Below, piece by piece: positions 42,243 through 51,080 of a DNA stretch of 64,000 nucleotides. A model generated the notes under the pieces. The model was not told the origin of the DNA, made no database searches, and saw only the letters and a list, made by a program, of their open reading frames with translations. A program made the translations under genes and the position numbers. The stretch covers positions 186,001 through 250,000 of the forward strand of contig CAWIZO010000006.1 of assembly GCA_963840665.1 (NCBI GenBank). The letters are read 5' to 3'. Source of the DNA: DATFTE01 sp963840665 (GTDB lineage: Bacteria; Acidobacteriota; Terriglobia; Terriglobales; Acidobacteriaceae). Position 1 is the first letter of the stretch. Each line of letters starts with the position of its first letter.

Positions 42243-42434
42243 AGTTCGCGAAGGCCCTCGACGATTGAGTTACAGAGGATACCGTGATCGTCGCAGCAAC
42301 GCCAATCATCGGTGTGAAAAAGGTTGGATGTGATTCCCGGCGAACGGGGTGCGGAGAAAACAAGCACGAAGTTTGGCGGTTCCGGCGTATCATGAAGTTG
42401 TCATCCCCTGACTTCTTGTGATGGAGCGAGGCCT

Positions 42435-42836
42435 ATGCTGCGTAGTGTTGCCGCAGTTCTTATGGGCTATTTGTTGTTCGCGCTAACTGCGGAGGCTTTT
42501 TTCTTACTCTCTGGCCGCGATCCCCACGCTCCTGCCACGGTTCCTTTCATGATCGTGACCATTCTCTACGGGGTATTCTTTTCGATCCTGGGAGGCTACA
42601 TTGCCGCGCTGGTTGGCGGCGTCGGGAAGTATGAAATCGAACATGCCTTTGCGGTGGCGACCCTGATTGCCGCCATTGGAGCGGCGTCTCTGATGGCAGA
42701 GTCTCCCTCTGAGTCGAAGTGGACGCAGCTTTCCGCGGTTCTAATTATTGCGCCCGCGGCGATTGTGGGCGGGTACCTGCGCAGGCGCCAACTGAAGAAC
42801 AAGATGCTCGAAGCGCGGCGCTCACGGCATCAGTAG
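42435..42836 (+). CDS. Small membrane protein
   Basis: 133 residues with four predicted membrane helices (residues 4-26, 37-61, 69-86, 96-115) and a basic C-terminal tail (RRRQLKNKMLEARRSRHQ). Small glycines in helix packing (ILGGYIAALVGGVGKYEIEH) hint at a compact bundle. No family recognised. GGAGCGAGG upstream supports ATG 42435. Its 3' end overlaps the convergent lipid-kinase gene by 15 nt. Confidence 0.65.
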   Translation: MLRSVAAVLMGYLLFALTAEAFFLLSGRDPHAPATVPFMIVTILYGVFFSILGGYIAALVGGVGKYEIEHAFAVATLIAAIGAASLMAESPSESKWTQLSAVLIIAPAAIVGGYLRRRQLKNKMLEARRSRHQ

Positions 42837-43745
42837 ATTGACTGCGTCGGGCACGATCGAGATTTCCGCCGGTAATGTCCCCAGAAGTTCCCCATCGGCT
42901 TCGACGAAAACGCGCGGGTTCTGCATGTTGGGCAAAGCGCGGCACTCGAGCCGGTCGGCATCGATCAGATCAATACCCTCCACCTTCCACTTGGCTCCAA
43001 AGAGACTGCGAATGATGTAACGCAAATAGGCAATGCGGCTCCGCGTGCGAAAAAGCACCAGGCGCAGATTCTGGCGGTCGAGCGAGGCTCCGGGCGCCAA
43101 CTCACGCAAGACCCCGCCAAAATTCCGGATACGCACAGCGAGTAGTTGAGACACCGCGGCCCGATCAGCCCCATCGATCTCAGCTTCGAAATGTTCGAGC
43201 GGGTGCGTGAGCCATAGCCACGTGGCTTTCGAGTAGTAGGAGGTGATGCCGAAGCGGCGTTTGGCCTGAGGATCCAAATGGTAGAAGAGATGAGCATCGA
43301 CTCCTATGCCGACGGTCACCGTGAAGTAGGCGGAGGCCCGATTGCCTGAGAAATCCTGGTATTCCACTTTTCCAACCGGGATTCGACGGGGCTGCGCGCG
43401 AAGAGCTGCCTTCGCCGCTGCCACGGGCGTCAGCGGCAGACGAACATCATGCGCCAGAGTGTTGCCGGTTCCGAGGGGGATAATACCGAGAGTCGCGGTG
43501 GTTCCGACCATAACCTGCAGCAAGTCATGAATCGTGCCATCGCCACCACAGGCGAAGATGGTATCGATGCCCTCGGCGACGGCTTGCCTTGTTTGCTCCT
43601 GAGCGCGCTCCGCGCCTTGTGTGGGAGAGATTTTGACTTCGATGCCCGCGTCGCGAAAGATGCCCGCTGCGGCTTCCACATCCGCCAAACGCCGCTCGCG
43701 CCGGCCCCCGGAGAGCGGATTGTAGAGGAGAAGGGCCTTGCGCAT
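42822..43745 (-). CDS. Diacylglycerol kinase family lipid kinase
   Basis: 307 residues. Soluble DagK/YegS-type lipid kinase: NPLSGGRRERRLADVEAAA at the start, the ATP motif ACGGDGTIHDLLQV, and IPLGTGNTLAHDVRLPLTPV. The C-terminal beta-sandwich domain (VGIGVDAHLFYHLD, FGGVLRELAPGASLD, VFVEADGELLGTLPAEISI) is complete. It phosphorylates diacylglycerol or similar lipids, feeding phospholipid synthesis. ATG 43745 is chosen because the NPLSGG motif normally lies near residue 10. Confidence 0.93.
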   Translation of the reverse strand: MRKALLLYNPLSGGRRERRLADVEAAAGIFRDAGIEVKISPTQGAERAQEQTRQAVAEGIDTIFACGGDGTIHDLLQVMVGTTATLGIIPLGTGNTLAHDVRLPLTPVAAAKAALRAQPRRIPVGKVEYQDFSGNRASAYFTVTVGIGVDAHLFYHLDPQAKRRFGITSYYSKATWLWLTHPLEHFEAEIDGADRAAVSQLLAVRIRNFGGVLRELAPGASLDRQNLRLVLFRTRSRIAYLRYIIRSLFGAKWKVEGIDLIDADRLECRALPNMQNPRVFVEADGELLGTLPAEISIVPDAVNLLMP

Positions 43746-43792
43746 GGCGTCGCTTGATTGTAATGGAGCACCGTGGCCGGCAGACACCGGCG

Positions 43793-44287
43793 CTACTTGC
43801 CGCGTGTTCCCCACTCCCACATGCCGAAAATGGCTTTCTGCGAGAGAGGATGTCCTGCCTGGCGGGCAAGCATGGCGATCTGACCCCGATGATGTGCGTC
43901 GTGCGAGACCAGGTATCCGAAAAATCCGGCGACGTCGGGACGGAAGCCCTTGATACGGCCATCGGACTTCAGGGCAGTTTCCATCACGGCGGCCAGCGCG
44001 GCATAACTTTCTTGCAGCAACTTTGACGCTTGCCCAGGAGTGACGCTGGCGCGATCGAGTTGCTCGGGAATCTTGCTACCCTTCGCCGAAGCCTTCAGCC
44101 ACATCACGCGCACGTTATGAATGTGGGCGACGATGGCGGCAATGTTTCGGCCCTTCCCGTTCGGGGGATCGGCGCGCCAGGCTTCTGCCGGGAGGTTCTC
44201 GATCAGATATTGATTGATGCGTTCGTTGGTTTCAAACGCGGTGAGCAGCGCTTCGGCGGGTGCGAACTGAGCGGCGGCTTTCGGCAT
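43793..44287 (-). CDS. DinB/YfiT-family protein
   Basis: 164 residues, a four-helix bundle of the DinB superfamily. Metal-binding histidines appear in IVAHIHNVRVMWLK and HDAHHRGQIAMLARQAGHPL; the closing IFGMWEW is characteristic. Some DinB-like proteins are thiol-dependent S-transferases, others are unknown. ATG 44287 follows GGAGG by 8 nt. Same strand as the GNAT gene upstream (29 nt between), probably co-transcribed. Confidence 0.9.
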   Translation of the reverse strand: MPKAAAQFAPAEALLTAFETNERINQYLIENLPAEAWRADPPNGKGRNIAAIVAHIHNVRVMWLKASAKGSKIPEQLDRASVTPGQASKLLQESYAALAAVMETALKSDGRIKGFRPDVAGFFGYLVSHDAHHRGQIAMLARQAGHPLSQKAIFGMWEWGTRGK

Positions 44288-44316
44288 GCATGTGCCCTCC
44301 CGAGGCGGCCTACAGA

Positions 44317-44826
44317 TTAATCGCTTCTCCGGACGGCGTAAACGTGGTGCGGAAGGCCTCTCCAAACCACTGTCTTCCAAAGCGTCATGCCGGCCTTCTC
44401 GGCGACTCTTTGCGAGGGGAGGTTCTCCGGACGAATCAGGGAGATCAGACGGTCAACCCTGAGATGTGCGAAGCCATAGTCACGGCAGGCGCGGGCAGCT
44501 TCGGGTGCGAGACCTTGTCCCCAGAGATCGCGGCACACGTGGTAGCCGATTTCTATGAGCAATTCTCCATCAACCTCCTGACGGATGAGGCCGCAATCGC
44601 CGATCAGTTTGCCGCTCGCCCTGCAGATCATGGCCCATAACCCGTGGCCATCGCTGGCGTAGCGTGCTCGATTGCGCGCAATCCACTGCTCGACACCGAC
44701 CAGATCGTACGGCGCAGGATAGTAGCGCATGGTTTCCGGGTCAGAGAGCACGCGGGCGAGGTCGGCGGCATCTTCCGGGACAAATTCGCGGAGGATCAGG
44801 CGCGGGGTTTCGAGAATCGTCTGCAC
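44317..44826 (-). CDS. GNAT family N-acetyltransferase (RimJ/RimL type)
   Basis: 169 residues. N-terminus TILETPRLILREFVPEDAAD and the acetyl-CoA motif EIGYHVCRDLWGQGLAPEAA with ARACRDYGFAHLRVDRLISL, PENLPSQRVAEKAGM are those of RimJ/L-like acetyltransferases. Substrate unknown, possibly a protein N-terminus or an antibiotic. GTG 44826 has GGAG 5 nt upstream. Its start is only 24 nt from the divergent ligA start, so the promoters must overlap. Confidence 0.9.
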   Translation of the reverse strand: MQTILETPRLILREFVPEDAADLARVLSDPETMRYYPAPYDLVGVEQWIARNRARYASDGHGLWAMICRASGKLIGDCGLIRQEVDGELLIEIGYHVCRDLWGQGLAPEAARACRDYGFAHLRVDRLISLIRPENLPSQRVAEKAGMTLWKTVVWRGLPHHVYAVRRSD

Positions 44827-44837
44827 GCTGCTCCGAA

Positions 44838-44843
44838 TATAAT
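44838..44843 (+). promoter_or_regulatory. TATAAT -10 box of ligA
   Basis: TATAAT with 7 nt to the ligA ATG. The transcription start would coincide with the start codon, giving a leaderless mRNA. It lies within the GNAT gene's leader. Confidence 0.5.
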
Positions 44844-44850
44844 CTCCCGG

Positions 44851-46866
44851 ATGGCCAGCAAAGACGTCGCGAAAAAGATCGAGGCGCTGCGGGAGAAGAT
44901 CCGGCATCACGAATATCGATACTACGTGCTCGATGATCCTGAGATCACGGATGCGCAGTTTGATCAGCTTATGATCCAGCTCAAGAAGCTGGAGGCGGAG
45001 CATCCGGAGCTGATCACGCCAGATTCTCCTACGCAGCGGGTCGGCGGCAAGCCACGCGAAGGCTTCGTCAAGGCACGACATTCTTCGCCGATGCTTTCGC
45101 TCGATAACACTTACAGCGAATACGAGCTGCGGGACTGGGAGCGCCGGGTTCACGAGCTCACTGGCCGCACCGATGTCGAATATGTTTGCGAACTAAAACT
45201 CGACGGGATGTCACTGGCGCTCCACTACGAGGAAGGCCGCCTGGCGCGAGGCATCACCCGCGGCGACGGATCGATTGGCGAAGATGTCACGCTCAACGTC
45301 AGGACGGTGCGATCTATTCCTCTCTCCATCCCCAAAGAGAAGTTGAAGAAAGCGGGAATTCCTGCAACCTTCGAAGTCCGCGGCGAGATGCTGATGCCAC
45401 TGGCGGCATTCAAGAAGATGAACGATGAGCGGGAGAAGGCAGGCCTGTCGACTTTCGCCAATCCACGAAACGCCACCGCCGGCACGGTTCGTCAGCTTGA
45501 GCCCAGTATTACCGCGCAGCGCCGCCTCGATTACTTCACCTACATGCTCCTGGAAAACGGCCAGACCTATTTCGATCGGCACTGGAAAACGCTCGAGGCG
45601 CTTGACGCCGCCGGGTTCAAGGTGAATCCGCGGCGCAAGCTGGCAAAGAGCTTCGCAGACGTCTGGCGTTTCATCGAGGAGTGGGGAGAGAAGCGCGAGA
45701 CTTTGCCTTACGAAATTGACGGCGTCGTGGTCAAAGTCGATCGGACTGCCTTGCAACAAGAGCTTGGCTATACCGGCAAGGCTCCGCGCTGGGCCATCGC
45801 CTACAAGTATGCGGCGCGCGGGGGCATCACAAAGCTGGAAAATGTCCGTTGGCAGGTCGGCCGCACTGGAAAGCTTACGCCTGTCGCCGAACTAGCGCCC
45901 GTTCTGATCGGCGGTACCACCGTCCGCAACGCAACGCTGCACAATATGGACGAGATCGAGCGACTGGGAGTCAAGATCGGTGACTGGGTCGAGGTGGAGC
46001 GCGGCGGCGATGTGATCCCAAAGGTCGCAAAAGTAGTCGACGACAAGGATCATCCGCGCGGTAAGACCGGGATCGAAGCTCCTGCCACCTGCCCAGTCTG
46101 TGGGACGAAGGTCGTCCGCACCGAGGGTGAAGTGGATTACCGGTGCGTCAACGCCAACTGTCCCGCAAAGCTAGTCGGCACGATTCTGCATTTCGCCTCG
46201 CGGCACGTGATGAATATCGAAGGCATGGGCGATGCGCTGGCGACTCAACTCACCGAACGCGGCTTGGTGAAAAATGTTGCAGACATTTATAAGCTGACGA
46301 AGGCCGACCTGCTCTCACTCGAACGCATGGGAGACAAGTCAGCGCAGAACGTGCTCGATGAAATCGAAGCCTCGAAGAAATTGCCGCTGGAACGCGTCAT
46401 CTTTGGATTGGGGATTCGATTCGTGGGTGAAAGAACCGCTCAGTTTCTGGCCGAGCACTTCGGATCGATGGAAGCGCTCGAAAAAGCGACCGCGGAAGAG
46501 TTGCAGGAAGTGGACGAGGTGGGGCCACGTATCGCTGAAAGCATCGCAGAATTTTTCAGCATAGCAGCTAACCGAAAACTCGTAGACCGCTTGCGCGAAG
46601 CCGGTCTGACCCTCACAGGAAAGAAGAAAGAGCGCGGCACCAAACTGGCGGGTAAGACATTCGTCCTCACGGGAACCCTCGAGAGGTACAGCCGCGACGA
46701 AGCCAAGAAGAAGATCGAGGACGCCGGGGGACGGGTTTCCGGTTCGGTCAGCAAGAGGACCGACTATGTGGTGGCGGGAAGCGACGCCGGCTCAAAGCTA
46801 GACAAAGCGCGTGAATTGGGCGTCACTGTGATCAATGAGAAGCAGATGGAAGAACTGCTCGGATGA
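44851..46866 (+). CDS. ligA: NAD-dependent DNA ligase LigA
   Basis: 671 residues. Seals nicks in DNA using NAD. Catalytic Lys116 in CELKLDGMSLAL; adenylation-domain motifs RGEMLMPLAAFKKMN, STFANPRNATAGTVRQL and YEIDGVVVKVD; OB fold VRWQVGRTGKLTPVAELAPV; zinc finger CPVCGTK..CVNANCPAKL; helix-hairpin-helix region; C-terminal BRCT domain (GKTFVLTGTLERYSRDEAKK). ATG 44851 begins the usual MASKDVAKKIEALREKI; the frame is open upstream but antisense to GNAT. Full length. Confidence 0.97.
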   Translation: MASKDVAKKIEALREKIRHHEYRYYVLDDPEITDAQFDQLMIQLKKLEAEHPELITPDSPTQRVGGKPREGFVKARHSSPMLSLDNTYSEYELRDWERRVHELTGRTDVEYVCELKLDGMSLALHYEEGRLARGITRGDGSIGEDVTLNVRTVRSIPLSIPKEKLKKAGIPATFEVRGEMLMPLAAFKKMNDEREKAGLSTFANPRNATAGTVRQLEPSITAQRRLDYFTYMLLENGQTYFDRHWKTLEALDAAGFKVNPRRKLAKSFADVWRFIEEWGEKRETLPYEIDGVVVKVDRTALQQELGYTGKAPRWAIAYKYAARGGITKLENVRWQVGRTGKLTPVAELAPVLIGGTTVRNATLHNMDEIERLGVKIGDWVEVERGGDVIPKVAKVVDDKDHPRGKTGIEAPATCPVCGTKVVRTEGEVDYRCVNANCPAKLVGTILHFASRHVMNIEGMGDALATQLTERGLVKNVADIYKLTKADLLSLERMGDKSAQNVLDEIEASKKLPLERVIFGLGIRFVGERTAQFLAEHFGSMEALEKATAEELQEVDEVGPRIAESIAEFFSIAANRKLVDRLREAGLTLTGKKKERGTKLAGKTFVLTGTLERYSRDEAKKKIEDAGGRVSGSVSKRTDYVVAGSDAGSKLDKARELGVTVINEKQMEELLG

Positions 46867-46870
46867 CTTT

Positions 46871-46960
46871 GTAAATTGGCAATCGGGTAATTTTGTAATC
46901 TAAAAGAACCGCTGGGAAATTCAATTACCAAATTTCCCGATTACAAAATTACCAAATCTC
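46871..46960. repeat. Word-iterated inverted repeat after ligA (AATTTTGTAATC set)
   Basis: Left arm 46871-46900 (GTAAATTGGCAATCGGGTAA, TTTTGTAATC) and right arm 46916-46960 (ATTACCAAATTTCCCGATTA, CAAAATTACCAAAT) pair imperfectly. No U-run follows. Confidence 0.8.
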
Positions 46961-47153
46961 CCCGGACTTTGGTGCAGGGTCAAACGTCTCTCCTGCATGG
47001 ACTTACCAAAAAAGCGACAATCTGTTGACATCGCGTTGACAATCGCCACGACGGCTTCCCCTAATCTGCGGACGCTCGATACCGGCATCCATCTCTGCTG
47101 GTAAAGCGGCATAAACGACCCTCACTCTCACGCAGAAATCAGAAGGAGAAGGT

Positions 47154-48236
47154 ATGCAGACATTCGAACTCCGCCGTATGCGAATTCTCGGCGCTGTGGT
47201 CCTCGCGTTGACCGTAATGGTTTCAGCTTCTACCCTAGCTCACGCTGCCTCTTATAAGGCCGCTTTTCTGACCTCCGATCAAACTGGGACAGCTCCCAAT
47301 ATTGATCCCAACCTGATTAATCCATGGGGAATCAGCTTCAGTTCCACTGGAGACTTCTGGGTATCGGATAACAACGCGGGCGTTTCGACTCTATACAACA
47401 GCACCGGCGTCCCGAATTCATTGGTAGTGACCATTCCGTCCGCCACCGGCGTCGGCTTAGGGACACCAACGGGAACAGTCTTCAACAGCACGACTGGCTT
47501 CGTAGTGGCTCAGAACGGGAAGTCTGGTCCGGCGTCTTTCTTGTTCGACAGCGAGGACGGTGTGATTACGGGCTGGGATCCGTCTGTAAACCCCACGGTC
47601 GCAGTGATTGCGGTCAACAATTCAAGTTCCAGCGCGGTCTACAAAGCCATGGAACTGGCGAACAACGGTACGGCAAATTTCCTGTACGTCTGCAATTTCT
47701 TCTCGGCCAAGGTTGAGGTTTACGACTCCACCTTCAAGCCCGCGACGTTGTCGGGCAGCTTCACCGATCCACATCTGCCTGCGGGATATGCTCCTCACAA
47801 TATCCGCAACATCAATGGACAGCTCTATGTTGCATACGCGAAGCAGAACGCCACCAAGACCGACGCCGTGCTGGGCAAGGGTCTGGGCATCGTGAACGTG
47901 TTCGATCTGAACGGTAACTTCATCAAGCGCTTCGCCATGAAGGGGACGTTGAACGCTCCCTGGGGCTTAGCAGTTGGAACTGCCAACTTCGGAACGTTCA
48001 GCAACGACATCCTCATTGGCAACCTGGGCGACGGAACGGTCAACGCGTTCGATCCGACGTCGGGCGCCTTCCTCGGTCAGCTGAGCAACGCGGCTGGCAA
48101 GCCGATCAAGATCTCAGGACTGTGGGGTCTGATGTTCGGCAATGGTGGAATGGGAGGGTTGAAAGATACTCTCTACTTCACTTCCGGACCGAGCGCGTAT
48201 GCGCACGGCCGCTTCGGCAGCATCACGGCTCAATAA
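47154..48236 (+). CDS. TIGR03118 family secreted protein
   Basis: 360 residues with a signal peptide (ILGAVVLALTVMVSASTLAHA). The family signature is visible: YKAAFLTSDQTGTAPNIDPN, LINPWGISFSSTGDFWVSDN, NAGVSTLYNSTG, TGTVFNSTTGF and APWGLAVGTANFGTFSNDIL. Repeating blades suggest a beta-propeller. The last SGLWGLMFGNGGMGGLKDTL block is also typical. Function is unknown; exported and possibly surface-attached. GGAGAAGGT precedes the ATG. Confidence 0.88.
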   Translation: MQTFELRRMRILGAVVLALTVMVSASTLAHAASYKAAFLTSDQTGTAPNIDPNLINPWGISFSSTGDFWVSDNNAGVSTLYNSTGVPNSLVVTIPSATGVGLGTPTGTVFNSTTGFVVAQNGKSGPASFLFDSEDGVITGWDPSVNPTVAVIAVNNSSSSAVYKAMELANNGTANFLYVCNFFSAKVEVYDSTFKPATLSGSFTDPHLPAGYAPHNIRNINGQLYVAYAKQNATKTDAVLGKGLGIVNVFDLNGNFIKRFAMKGTLNAPWGLAVGTANFGTFSNDILIGNLGDGTVNAFDPTSGAFLGQLSNAAGKPIKISGLWGLMFGNGGMGGLKDTLYFTSGPSAYAHGRFGSITAQ

Positions 48237-48297
48237 GTTTCGGCTCCTGGGAAGCAACGTCCTTCTGGGTAGAGTTCCTCTCTCTCCGAACTCTCAC

Positions 48298-48792
48298 TCA
48301 GGAGGACGTTGGTGTTTTCAGCGCTGCCCGGATTTTCTCGTAGGTTGTGTCGAGAGTTTCCGGGAGGATGCGTGTCTCGCCAACGACCGAAACGAAGTTA
48401 GAATCGGCCACCCAGCGCGGAAGCGCATGCATGTGGATATGGCCGGCAACACCCGCTCCCGCCGCTTTGCCGATATTCATCCCCAGATTCACCCCGTCGG
48501 GTCGGTAAAGTTCGCGGAGAACACTCTCCATTCGCTGTGAGAGTTCCATCATCTCGTGGGCGGCCACGGTGGGAAGCTTGCGCAGTTCGTCGAGGTGCTC
48601 GTAGGGAACGATCATCACGTGGCCCGGGGTATAGGGAAAAGTATTGAGGATGATGAAGCATGATTGGCCGCGGTGGACGATGCGCGCCTTGGCATCGTCG
48701 CCCAACTTGACCAGTTCACAGAAGATGCAATCAGAGGTCTTGGTCGCGCCGGTGACGTACGCGTAGCGCCACGGAGTCCACAGGTAGTCCAT
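48298..48792 (-). CDS. HIT family hydrolase (AP4A-type)
   Basis: 164 residues. Histidine triad nucleotide hydrolase: MDYLWTPWRYAYV and CIFCEL at the N-terminus (a Cys pair like the zinc site of bacterial AP4A-type HIT proteins), NTFPYTPGHVMIVPYEHLDE and the triad GHIHMHALPRW. Probably cleaves dinucleoside polyphosphates. ATG 48792 chosen because the frame upstream lacks family similarity and the segment MDYLWTPWR is typical. The gene is divergent from the rpsA promoter. Confidence 0.92.
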   Translation of the reverse strand: MDYLWTPWRYAYVTGATKTSDCIFCELVKLGDDAKARIVHRGQSCFIILNTFPYTPGHVMIVPYEHLDELRKLPTVAAHEMMELSQRMESVLRELYRPDGVNLGMNIGKAAGAGVAGHIHMHALPRWVADSNFVSVVGETRILPETLDTTYEKIRAALKTPTSS

Positions 48793-48927
48793 GGCACGGC
48801 AGAGTAGCAGATGGCAGCGGCTTCGGAAACCCGGCCAAGTGCATCCCCCTCTGTAACCCCTTTGTAACAATGGAAATCAGCGGAAAGACTTGCGTTCTGG
48901 GGACTTCAGAAATCCTCGGTTTCGGGT

Positions 48928-48957
48928 TTGACACTGTTTGCAAGCGGTTGCTATAGT
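48928..48957 (+). promoter_or_regulatory. Sigma-70 promoter of rpsA
   Basis: TTGACA (48928-48933), 18-nt spacer, TATAGT (48952-48957). Transcription would start near 48964, leaving about a 168-nt leader before the rpsA ATG at 49132. A hairpin TCTCGC/GCGAGA lies shortly before the ribosome binding site. Confidence 0.75.
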
Positions 48958-49131
48958 CGAAGAGTTCGCCTTTGGAGCGGGTTTGCTTTTTTAGCAGTCC
49001 GACCGCTGGGATTGTCATTAAGTTCGTTCGCCAGAACGGGCTCAACACAACCTAAGACTCACGCCAGCAGTCCGCACGAAAACAGCCCGTATCCGTCTCG
49101 CGGTTATTGCGAGAGAACACCCTGAGAGGCT

Positions 49132-50994
49132 ATGACCTTGCTCGACGATAATACTGCCCACGACTCGGACTCCTCGACATCCACATCGGTAGCAGAACAG
49201 ACGCAGCCAGCGAGCACCGTAGAGGGCTCGACCGCTGAACACGCAGTTTCCCAGCCAAACGAGACTGCTCACACTGAAACTGCTCACAGCCAGGACGATA
49301 ACAAGTCCAACACCAGCGACGATTTCGCCGCTGCCCTCGAAAACTACACCAGCGAAACCGAAGAAGCCGCCGGCGATGACAAAGTCATCAAGGGAACCGT
49401 ACTGAAGCTCACGGCGACCCATGTTGTGGTGGATGTTGGCGCGAAATCCGAAGGCATGTTGCTTCTGCCAGAAGTACTGGATCACGAGGGCAACCCCCGC
49501 TTCCAACCTGGCGATGAAATCGATGTGATGCGCGAGAAAGGTGAGACCGAGGAAGGCTACATCAAACTCTCTCACCAGAAGGCGCAGCGGTTGCGCGCGT
49601 GGGACGAGATCGAAAAAGCCTACAACGAGAAAAAGCCCATCAAGGCTCAAGTTGTCGAGCGCATCAAGGGCGGCCTCACCGTCGACATTCTAGGAGCGCG
49701 CGCGTTCCTGCCCGGCTCGCAAGCCGACCTGCGGCCTCTGCGCAATCTGGACGGAATTAAGGGCCAGATGCTCGAAGTCGCCGTGATCAAACTGAACAAG
49801 AAACGCGGCAACATTGTGGTCTCGCGTAAACAGGTGCTGGAAGAAGAACAGACCGAGAAGCGCTCCAAGACCATGGAACACCTGGAAGAAGGCGCAGTGC
49901 TGACCGGCGTGGTGAAGAATTTGACCGAGTACGGCGCGTTCGTCGATATGGGCGGCATCGATGGACTGCTGCACATCACCGACATGTCATGGGGACGCCT
50001 GACTCATCCCCGCGACTTAGTCAACGTTGGTGACCAGATTCAGGTCAAGGTACTGAAGTTCGACAAGGAGAAGCAGCGCGTCTCGCTCGGGTTCAAGCAA
50101 CTTACTCCCGACCCGTGGCTGGATGCGGCGCAGCGCTATCCCGTGGGCGCACACGTGGGCGGACGAGTCATCAGCGTCACCGACTACGGAGCCTTCGTAG
50201 AACTCGAACAAGGCATCGAAGGCCTGGTCCATGTCAGCGAGATGACCTGGTCGAAGCGGATGAAGCATCCTTCCAAGCTGGTCAACGTTGGTGACCAGGT
50301 GGACTGCGTCGTACTGAATGTGAATCCGCAGGAACGGCGTATTTCGCTGGGCATGCGGCAGCTGGCATCGAATCCCTGGGACGCTTTGCACGAAAAGTAT
50401 CCCGTGGGCGCGACGGTCGAAGGCCGGGTGCGCAACCTGACCGACTTCGGCGCATTTATCGAGATCGAGGACGGCATCGATGGCCTGGTCCATGTCAGCA
50501 ATTTGAGCTGGACCAAGCGCGTTAAGCATCCTTCGGAAGTGTTGAAGAAGGGGGATCGCGTGAAGGCTGTGGTGCTGGCGATTGAGCCTGACAAGCGGCG
50601 CCTGTCGCTTGGCGTCAAGCAGCTTCAGCCCGATGTTTGGGAAACCTTCTTCGCAGCGCATCATATTGGCGACGTTCTGCACGGCAAGGTTCTACGCGTG
50701 GCCAGCTTCGGCGCATTCGTCGAAATCGCCGAAGGCATCGAAGGGCTATGCCACAACTCGGAAGCCGTCGATGGCAACGGACAGCAGATTCATCTGGAGC
50801 CGGGCGTGGAGCACGACTTCAAGATCATCAAGATGAATCCTGAAGAGAAGAAAGTCGGACTCAGCATCCGCGCGGTAGGCGAAGAGGCTTCCCGCTCTGA
50901 AGTTGAGGCTTACAAGCAGCCGGTTTCTTCCACCGGAGGCTCGACTATCGGCGAGTTGATGTCGTGGAAGCGGGCGAGTAACGATCAGAACTAG
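49132..50994 (+). CDS. rpsA: 30S ribosomal protein S1
   Basis: 620 residues. S1 brings mRNA to the 30S subunit. After a 75-residue acidic, Ser/Thr-rich N-terminus there are six S1 repeats, roughly at residues 83-150, 167-235, 252-322, 340-410, 427-497 and 514-585. Repeats 3-6 share YGAFVDMGGIDGLLHIT or close variants with SWGRLTHP/WTKRVKHP linkers, the RNA-binding face. The N-terminal low-complexity tail is longer than in E. coli S1. GAGAGG before ATG and a strong promoter 170 nt upstream. A bidirectional terminator follows. Confidence 0.95.
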   Translation: MTLLDDNTAHDSDSSTSTSVAEQTQPASTVEGSTAEHAVSQPNETAHTETAHSQDDNKSNTSDDFAAALENYTSETEEAAGDDKVIKGTVLKLTATHVVVDVGAKSEGMLLLPEVLDHEGNPRFQPGDEIDVMREKGETEEGYIKLSHQKAQRLRAWDEIEKAYNEKKPIKAQVVERIKGGLTVDILGARAFLPGSQADLRPLRNLDGIKGQMLEVAVIKLNKKRGNIVVSRKQVLEEEQTEKRSKTMEHLEEGAVLTGVVKNLTEYGAFVDMGGIDGLLHITDMSWGRLTHPRDLVNVGDQIQVKVLKFDKEKQRVSLGFKQLTPDPWLDAAQRYPVGAHVGGRVISVTDYGAFVELEQGIEGLVHVSEMTWSKRMKHPSKLVNVGDQVDCVVLNVNPQERRISLGMRQLASNPWDALHEKYPVGATVEGRVRNLTDFGAFIEIEDGIDGLVHVSNLSWTKRVKHPSEVLKKGDRVKAVVLAIEPDKRRLSLGVKQLQPDVWETFFAAHHIGDVLHGKVLRVASFGAFVEIAEGIEGLCHNSEAVDGNGQQIHLEPGVEHDFKIIKMNPEEKKVGLSIRAVGEEASRSEVEAYKQPVSSTGGSTIGELMSWKRASNDQN

Positions 50995-51036
50995 CTCAGA
51001 ACGGCCCCAGATTTTCGCGGATTAAGACAGATAAAT

Positions 51037-51066
51037 AAAAGGCTCCCGGCCATAGGAGCCTTTTTG
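51037..51066. terminator. Bidirectional Rho-independent terminator
   Basis: AAAAGGCTCC (51037-51046), loop CGGCCATA, GGAGCCTTTT (51055-51064), followed by TT. The A-run and T-run make it work on both strands, ending rpsA and the convergent small secreted-protein gene. Confidence 0.9.
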
Positions 51067-51080
51067 TTTTGGTCCTCTTC

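Noticed and set aside
44644..44850. 69-residue N-terminal extension of ligA
   Set aside because: It lies antisense to the GNAT gene and has no similarity to LigA; the normal start is at 44851.
47025..47067. Two TTGACA hexamers as a promoter for the TIGR03118 gene
   Set aside because: The nearest -10-like hexamer (TAATCT at 47062) is 20 or 31 nt away, outside normal spacing; kept as a weak possibility only.
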